Positions 60,158 to 64,000 of a stretch of DNA of 64,000 nt are shown here, piece by piece. A program made the translations under genes and the position numbers. The notes below the pieces were generated by a model, which had not been told where the DNA came from, did no database searches, and saw only the letters and a list, made by a program, of their open reading frames with translations. Position 1 is the stretch's first letter; each line of letters starts with the position of its first letter. The stretch is taken from NCBI RefSeq assembly GCF_003217775.1, contig NZ_QJVJ01000002.1, positions 558,001 to 622,000 of the forward strand, read 5' to 3'. The stretch comes from Paenibacillus flagellatus. GTDB taxonomy: Bacteria; Bacillota; Bacilli; Paenibacillales; NBRC-103111.

Positions 60158-61114
60158 ATGGAGCAATCGATAGCGACAGAGAGAATCGGGACGCCGCCCG
60201 GACGATGGGACAAGCTGAAGCGAAGAATGTGGCGGGAGCGGTACGTCTATATGCTGCTGCTGCCCGGCGTGCTGTATTACATCGTGTACCGGTACATCCC
60301 GATGGGCGGGCTCGTCATCGCCTTCCAGGAGTTCAATCCGTTTCACGGAAGCATATGGAAGAACGATTGGGTCGGGCTCAAAAACTTCGCCCGCATATTC
60401 GAGGACGCCGAGGTCGTCAAAGTCATTTGGAATACGCTGCAGCTTTCGTTTTTGCAAATATTTATGGCGTTTCCGATTTCGATCGTGCTCGCGATCATGC
60501 TGAACGAAGCGAGAAACGAAGCGTTCAAGCGAATCGTCCAGTCGATGGTTTATTTGCCGCACTTTTTGTCTTGGGTCGTCGTCGTCGGCATTTTCGTCGT
60601 CTTTTTGCGCGGCGAAGGGCTGATCAACACATTTTTGGTCGGGAAGCTGGGGTGGGAGCCGATTCCGTTCCTGACGGATCCGGCGCTGTTCAAGCCTGTC
60701 GTCATTTTGCAGGTGATCTGGAAGGAGTCGGGCTGGGGCACGATCATCTTCTTGGCGGCGCTCGCCGGCGTCAATCCGTCGCTCTACGAGGCGGCCGTCA
60801 TCGACGGGGCCAACCGTTGGCGCCAGCTGTGGCACGTCACGCTGCCGGCGATCCGGAGCGTCATCGTCATCCTGTTCATTCTCCGGCTCGGCAACGTGCT
60901 GGACACGGGATTCGAGCAAATTTTCCTGATGCTCAATCCGTTCAATACGGAATCCGGCAACGTGCTCGACACCTACGTCTACTTCAAGGGCATCCAGCAA
61001 GGCGACGTCAGCTTCGCCACCGCGGTCGGCATGTTCAAAGGGCTGGTCGGTCTCGTGCTGGTCGTCCTCGCGAACCGCGCCGCCAAAAAATTCGGCGAAG
61101 AAGGCCTATATTAG
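60158..61114 (+). CDS. Sugar ABC transporter permease (LplB type)
   Basis: This 318-residue inner-membrane permease has about six segments, the first YMLLLPGVLYYIVYRYIPMG. The EAA loop is YEAAVIDGANRWRQLWHVTL. It closely resembles the LplB-type permease at 20515 (same PMxGLVIAFQEFN and LPHFLSWVVVVGIF blocks). I chose the ATG at 60158 because a G-rich ribosome binding site is just upstream; an ATG at 60140 has none. It pairs with the next permease and receives substrate from the lipoprotein at 62101. Confidence 0.92.
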   Translation: MEQSIATERIGTPPGRWDKLKRRMWRERYVYMLLLPGVLYYIVYRYIPMGGLVIAFQEFNPFHGSIWKNDWVGLKNFARIFEDAEVVKVIWNTLQLSFLQIFMAFPISIVLAIMLNEARNEAFKRIVQSMVYLPHFLSWVVVVGIFVVFLRGEGLINTFLVGKLGWEPIPFLTDPALFKPVVILQVIWKESGWGTIIFLAALAGVNPSLYEAAVIDGANRWRQLWHVTLPAIRSVIVILFILRLGNVLDTGFEQIFLMLNPFNTESGNVLDTYVYFKGIQQGDVSFATAVGMFKGLVGLVLVVLANRAAKKFGEEGLY

Positions 61115-61133
61115 ACAAGAGGTGTGACATCCC

Positions 61134-62012
61134 ATGACCAACCGCACGACATTCGAAAAAGCCGCCGACGCCGCCAACGTCGTCCTGCTGACCCTGATCG
61201 CCGCATCGATGCTGTTCCCGTTCCTGCATATCTTCGCCGTCTCCTTCTCCTCGCTGAAGGACGTCCTGGAGCGCGATCTGATCCTGTGGCCGAGGGAGTG
61301 GGCGACCGATTCCTACTATACGATTTTGTCGTCCCGCAATTTCATCCGCTCGCTTGGCGTGACCGCCTACGTGACGATCGTCGGCACCGTCGTCAACCTG
61401 ATCTTCACGTCGACGATGGCTTATGCGCTTACCCGCAACGCACTGGGGCAGCGGGCGATTTTGATGATGGTCGTCTTCACGATCCTGTTCACGGCGGGCA
61501 TGATTCCGACCTACCTGGTCGTCAAGGCGACGGGGCTGATCAACTCGCTGTGGGCGCTCATCGTCCCGACGGCGATCAGCTCGTTCAACTTGATCGTCAT
61601 CCGGCAATTTTTCCTGAGCATACCGAACGAGCTGAACGAGGCGGCCCTGATCGACGGCGCGAACGAGCTGCGAACGTTTTTTTCGATCATCCTGCCTCTC
61701 TCCAAGCCGTCCTTGGCCGCGTTCAGCCTGTTTTACGCGGTGGGGCATTGGAACACGTACTTCAACGGCATTTTGTATTTGAGCGATCCGGCGAAATGGC
61801 CGATCCAAGTCGTTCTAAGACAAATCGTCATCGTCAACGAGCCGACGGCCGCGCTCGGCCAAGAAGCGATGCTGGTGCTGGAAAATCCGCCGCCGCCGGT
61901 TACGATCCAGATGGCCGCCATTTTGCTCGCGACGCTTCCGATCTTGATCGTCTCCCCGTTTCTGCAAAAGCATTTCGCCAAGGGGGTGATGCTCGGCTCG
62001 GTCAAAGGATAA
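61134..62012 (+). CDS. Carbohydrate ABC transporter permease (YtcP type)
   Basis: The 292-residue second permease of this importer has about six membrane segments (VVLLTLIAASMLFPFLHIFA first). The docking loop is NELNEAALIDGANELRTFFS followed by ILPLSKPSL, and the C-terminus HFAKGVMLGSVKG matches the YtcP group. AGAGGTG precedes the ATG, 20 bases after the upstream stop. A Pro-rich loop, LENPPPPVTIQMAA, lies near the C-terminus. Confidence 0.92.
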   Translation: MTNRTTFEKAADAANVVLLTLIAASMLFPFLHIFAVSFSSLKDVLERDLILWPREWATDSYYTILSSRNFIRSLGVTAYVTIVGTVVNLIFTSTMAYALTRNALGQRAILMMVVFTILFTAGMIPTYLVVKATGLINSLWALIVPTAISSFNLIVIRQFFLSIPNELNEAALIDGANELRTFFSIILPLSKPSLAAFSLFYAVGHWNTYFNGILYLSDPAKWPIQVVLRQIVIVNEPTAALGQEAMLVLENPPPPVTIQMAAILLATLPILIVSPFLQKHFAKGVMLGSVKG

Positions 62013-62100
62013 TCGCGTTTTGGCACCGGAACACCGTCGCTTCGGACGACGGCGGCAAGATGAAGGCTCGACCAACAGACGAAAGGTGAGGGGTACAGAC

Positions 62101-63690
62101 ATGAGAAAAAAGAAAATCGTGTTATTGTCGATGGCGACGGCGATGGCTCTCGCGGCATGCAGCTCGGGTACGGGGGGCAAGAGCGGCGAACAGCCGTCGG
62201 GGGACGCCAAAAGCGGAGCAGGCGCAGGCAGCGCCAAGAAGCACGCGATTACGGGCATTACGTACGTGTTCGGCAATCCGGCTCCCGCGAACGGGCCGGG
62301 ACAGCAAGCACTGAACGCGAAGTTCAACGTCGACTACAAGGTGGAGAAAGTGCCGCAGGAAAACTTCGTGGAGAAGCTGACGGCCGTCGTCGCCGGGGGC
62401 GAAATGCCGGACATGATCGGCTTCCGCCCGAACGATATGGCGCTGTTCCAGAAATGGGCGAAGCAGGGGGCGTTTTTGCCGATCGATCAATCGATCATCG
62501 ACAAATATGCGACGTTGAAGGCGGTGCCGAAGGAAGTATGGGACCAGTTCAAAGTGAACGGCAAAATTTACGGCATCCCGTCGTGGGCGCCGATCGAAGG
62601 CAACTCGTTCATGATCCGCAAAGATTGGCTGGATAACCTGGGCCTGCCGGTGCCGACGTCCTACGAGGAGCTGAAGAAGGTCGCCATCGCGTTCACGAAG
62701 GACGATCCGGACAAGAACGGGAAGGCGGACACGTACGGCTTGGCCATGGGGCAAAACATCAATCCCGATTTCGCCATGGGGCCGTACTGGCAGTACAATA
62801 CGTGGTACCACAAAGACAAGGACGGCAACTTCATTCCCGGCATCATGTCGGAAGGCCGCCGGCAGCTCGTCGAATTTTTCGCCGAGCTGAACAAGGAGAA
62901 GGCGATCACGCCCGACTTCGCGGTGCTGAACTGGGCCGATACGAACAACCAATTTTATTCCGGCAAAGCCGGCGTCTTCCTCGTCGCCCCGCGCGGCATG
63001 TCGCAGCCGTACATGGAAAACTTGCTGAAGGCGAACCCGGGCGCGCAATTCGCGGTCATGGCTCCGTTCAAGCAGCCCGACGGCCAGCAGGGCTTCACCG
63101 CGGGCACCGGCTTCGCGCGTTTCAATGCGCTCAATGCGAAGCTTGCGGGAGATCCCGACAAGCTGAGCAAGGTGCTCGAGTTGCACGACTTCTCGCGCAA
63201 GTTTTATCCTTCGGCCCAGCAAAGCGCGGCGGATAAAGACTTCGATTTCTTCTACGGCGGAGAAGGAGTCGGCTACAAGATGGAGAACGGCAAGCGCGTC
63301 GTCCAGAAGCCTCAGGAAGGGCTCGAGCCGGCCGCCTACTTCCAGGACAATACGAGCTGGGTGCCGACCGGGACCGATCCGGAGTTCGAAAAAGCGTACA
63401 CCGAGCCGAAGCTGATCCAGCTGACGAAAGATTTGATGGACTTGAACCGTAAAATGAAGCATTATTACCCGCCGAACTACGGAATCATTTCCGAGACGGA
63501 GACGACGAAGGGCGCCGAGCTGCTCACGTTCATGATGAACGAGCAGACGAAAATGATTTTCGGCCAGCGTCCGTTGTCCGACTGGGACGCGCTCGTGCAG
63601 GAATATTTGAAGCGCGGCGGATCGCAGCTCATCAAGGAAATGAACGACGGGATCAAGGAACGCGGTTATAAAGATCCGATCTGGAAATGA
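62101..63690 (+). CDS. Extracellular sugar-binding lipoprotein of ABC importer
   Basis: The 529-residue lipoprotein begins MRKKKIVLLSMATAMALAAC, with Cys20 in the lipobox. The LipO-like fold is shown by FMIRKDWLDNLGLPVPTSYE and KDDPDKNGKADTYGLAMGQ. It would deliver substrate to the two permeases just upstream. I chose the ATG at 62101 with GAAAGGTGAGGGG upstream; a longer frame adds 27 unrelated residues. Its stop overlaps the next ORF start by ATGA. As with the first importer, the binding-protein gene follows the permeases. Confidence 0.93.
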   Translation: MRKKKIVLLSMATAMALAACSSGTGGKSGEQPSGDAKSGAGAGSAKKHAITGITYVFGNPAPANGPGQQALNAKFNVDYKVEKVPQENFVEKLTAVVAGGEMPDMIGFRPNDMALFQKWAKQGAFLPIDQSIIDKYATLKAVPKEVWDQFKVNGKIYGIPSWAPIEGNSFMIRKDWLDNLGLPVPTSYEELKKVAIAFTKDDPDKNGKADTYGLAMGQNINPDFAMGPYWQYNTWYHKDKDGNFIPGIMSEGRRQLVEFFAELNKEKAITPDFAVLNWADTNNQFYSGKAGVFLVAPRGMSQPYMENLLKANPGAQFAVMAPFKQPDGQQGFTAGTGFARFNALNAKLAGDPDKLSKVLELHDFSRKFYPSAQQSAADKDFDFFYGGEGVGYKMENGKRVVQKPQEGLEPAAYFQDNTSWVPTGTDPEFEKAYTEPKLIQLTKDLMDLNRKMKHYYPPNYGIISETETTKGAELLTFMMNEQTKMIFGQRPLSDWDALVQEYLKRGGSQLIKEMNDGIKERGYKDPIWK

Positions 63691-64000
63691 CGGCGGACCG
63701 TTTTCACTGCATCGGCATTCCGGTTAAGGCGGACGAAACGAGATCGGCCGCGGTGTGCAGGGACGGGGAGGGACGGGAGCGGGTCGTCCTCGTCGCGCGG
63801 GGCTATGCGCTGATCGTGGATCCCGGAACGGGCGCGTGCCGGCAGCTCGTCTTCCGGGACGGCGAGAGGGAGTATCCGTACGCCGCGATGAGCGGCGGCG
63901 ACGGGCTGTTCTACACCGCCGCCGGCTCGCTGCTCGCCGTCATCGATCCGTTCCGCGAAACGTTCGTGCACCGGCTATCGCCCGCTCCCGGCGAGGAATG
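63687..64000 (+). CDS. Partial propeller-like protein, cut by the window end
   Basis: The ATG at 63687 overlaps the binding-protein stop (ATGA) and the frame stays open to the end, about 104 codons. The visible part has no signal peptide and contains repeat-like strands: VVLVARGYALIVDPGTGACR and LLAVIDPFRETFVHRLSP. The first strand pair resembles the YDPATG repeats of the beta-propeller protein encoded before this importer (57148). Translation is probably coupled to the binding protein. The family cannot be fixed from this fragment. Confidence 0.7.
   Translation, partial: MTADRFHCIGIPVKADETRSAAVCRDGEGRERVVLVARGYALIVDPGTGACRQLVFRDGEREYPYAAMSGGDGLFYTAAGSLLAVIDPFRETFVHRLSPAPGEE

Overview
The window comes from a high-G+C member of the Paenibacillaceae (Paenibacillus or Cohnella type). 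The first 10 kb keep the Bacillus gene order around the glycine cleavage operon: a yqzE-like gene, yqhG, a yqhH-type SNF2 helicase, a tandem glycine riboswitch, gcvT-gcvPA-gcvPB and lipM. The rest is rich in YesM/YesN-type regulators, LplB/YtcP-type sugar permeases without their own ATPases, SLH-domain proteins and DUF4855/DUF4838 proteins, all typical of soil Paenibacillaceae. No rRNA, tRNA, CRISPR array, intact transposase or phage gene was seen.

Layout. 0-4.3 kb: a yqzE-like gene with no canonical start codon, an unknown secreted protein, YqhG and a RapA/SNF2-type helicase translationally coupled to it. 4.5-9.2 kb: glycine riboswitch with terminator, then gcvT, gcvPA and gcvPB. 9.2-12 kb: lipM octanoyltransferase preceded by a 51-bp-period direct repeat, then on the minus strand a MmcQ/YjbR protein and a D-amino-acid aminotransferase. 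12.1-14.9 kb: cobalamin-dependent ribonucleotide reductase (nrdJ) behind a pair of NrdR-box-like sites. 14.9-24.3 kb: a visibly lower-G+C block holding an FAD oxidoreductase, a YesN/YesM two-component pair and a complete sugar importer (two permeases and a lipoprotein). 24.4-30.6 kb: a ComP-like kinase convergent with, and overlapping, its likely NarL-type regulator; an acyltransferase; a cluster of CCATTGGA palindromes; and the NAD(P)HX repair enzyme Nnr. 30.9-40.2 kb: an SLH/DUF4855 surface protein, an SGNH hydrolase, a GH2 beta-mannosidase-like enzyme, an SLH/PrcB-like protein, an unknown protein and a cupin. 40.3-64 kb: carbohydrate genes, comprising an anchored orphan binding protein facing a membrane AraC regulator, a DUF4838 protein, an importer, a Tat-type beta-helix protein, a second FAD oxidoreductase, a heparinase-II/III-like protein, an AraC regulator, a secreted 944-residue beta-propeller protein, another importer and a further propeller-like ORF cut by the window end.

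How the parts work together. The gcv operon is switched by glycine through the riboswitch, and LipM supplies the octanoyl group needed to lipoylate GcvH (gcvH itself is not in the window). The carbohydrate loci look like sense-import-degrade modules: a membrane sensor regulator, a lipoprotein-dependent importer that would share an MsmX-type ATPase encoded elsewhere, secreted polysaccharide-binding or cleaving proteins, and cytoplasmic enzymes that finish oligosaccharides. FAD oxidoreductases occur in two of these modules. Substrates cannot be read from the sequence. All family assignments rest on recognised motifs and domain layout, not on database searches.
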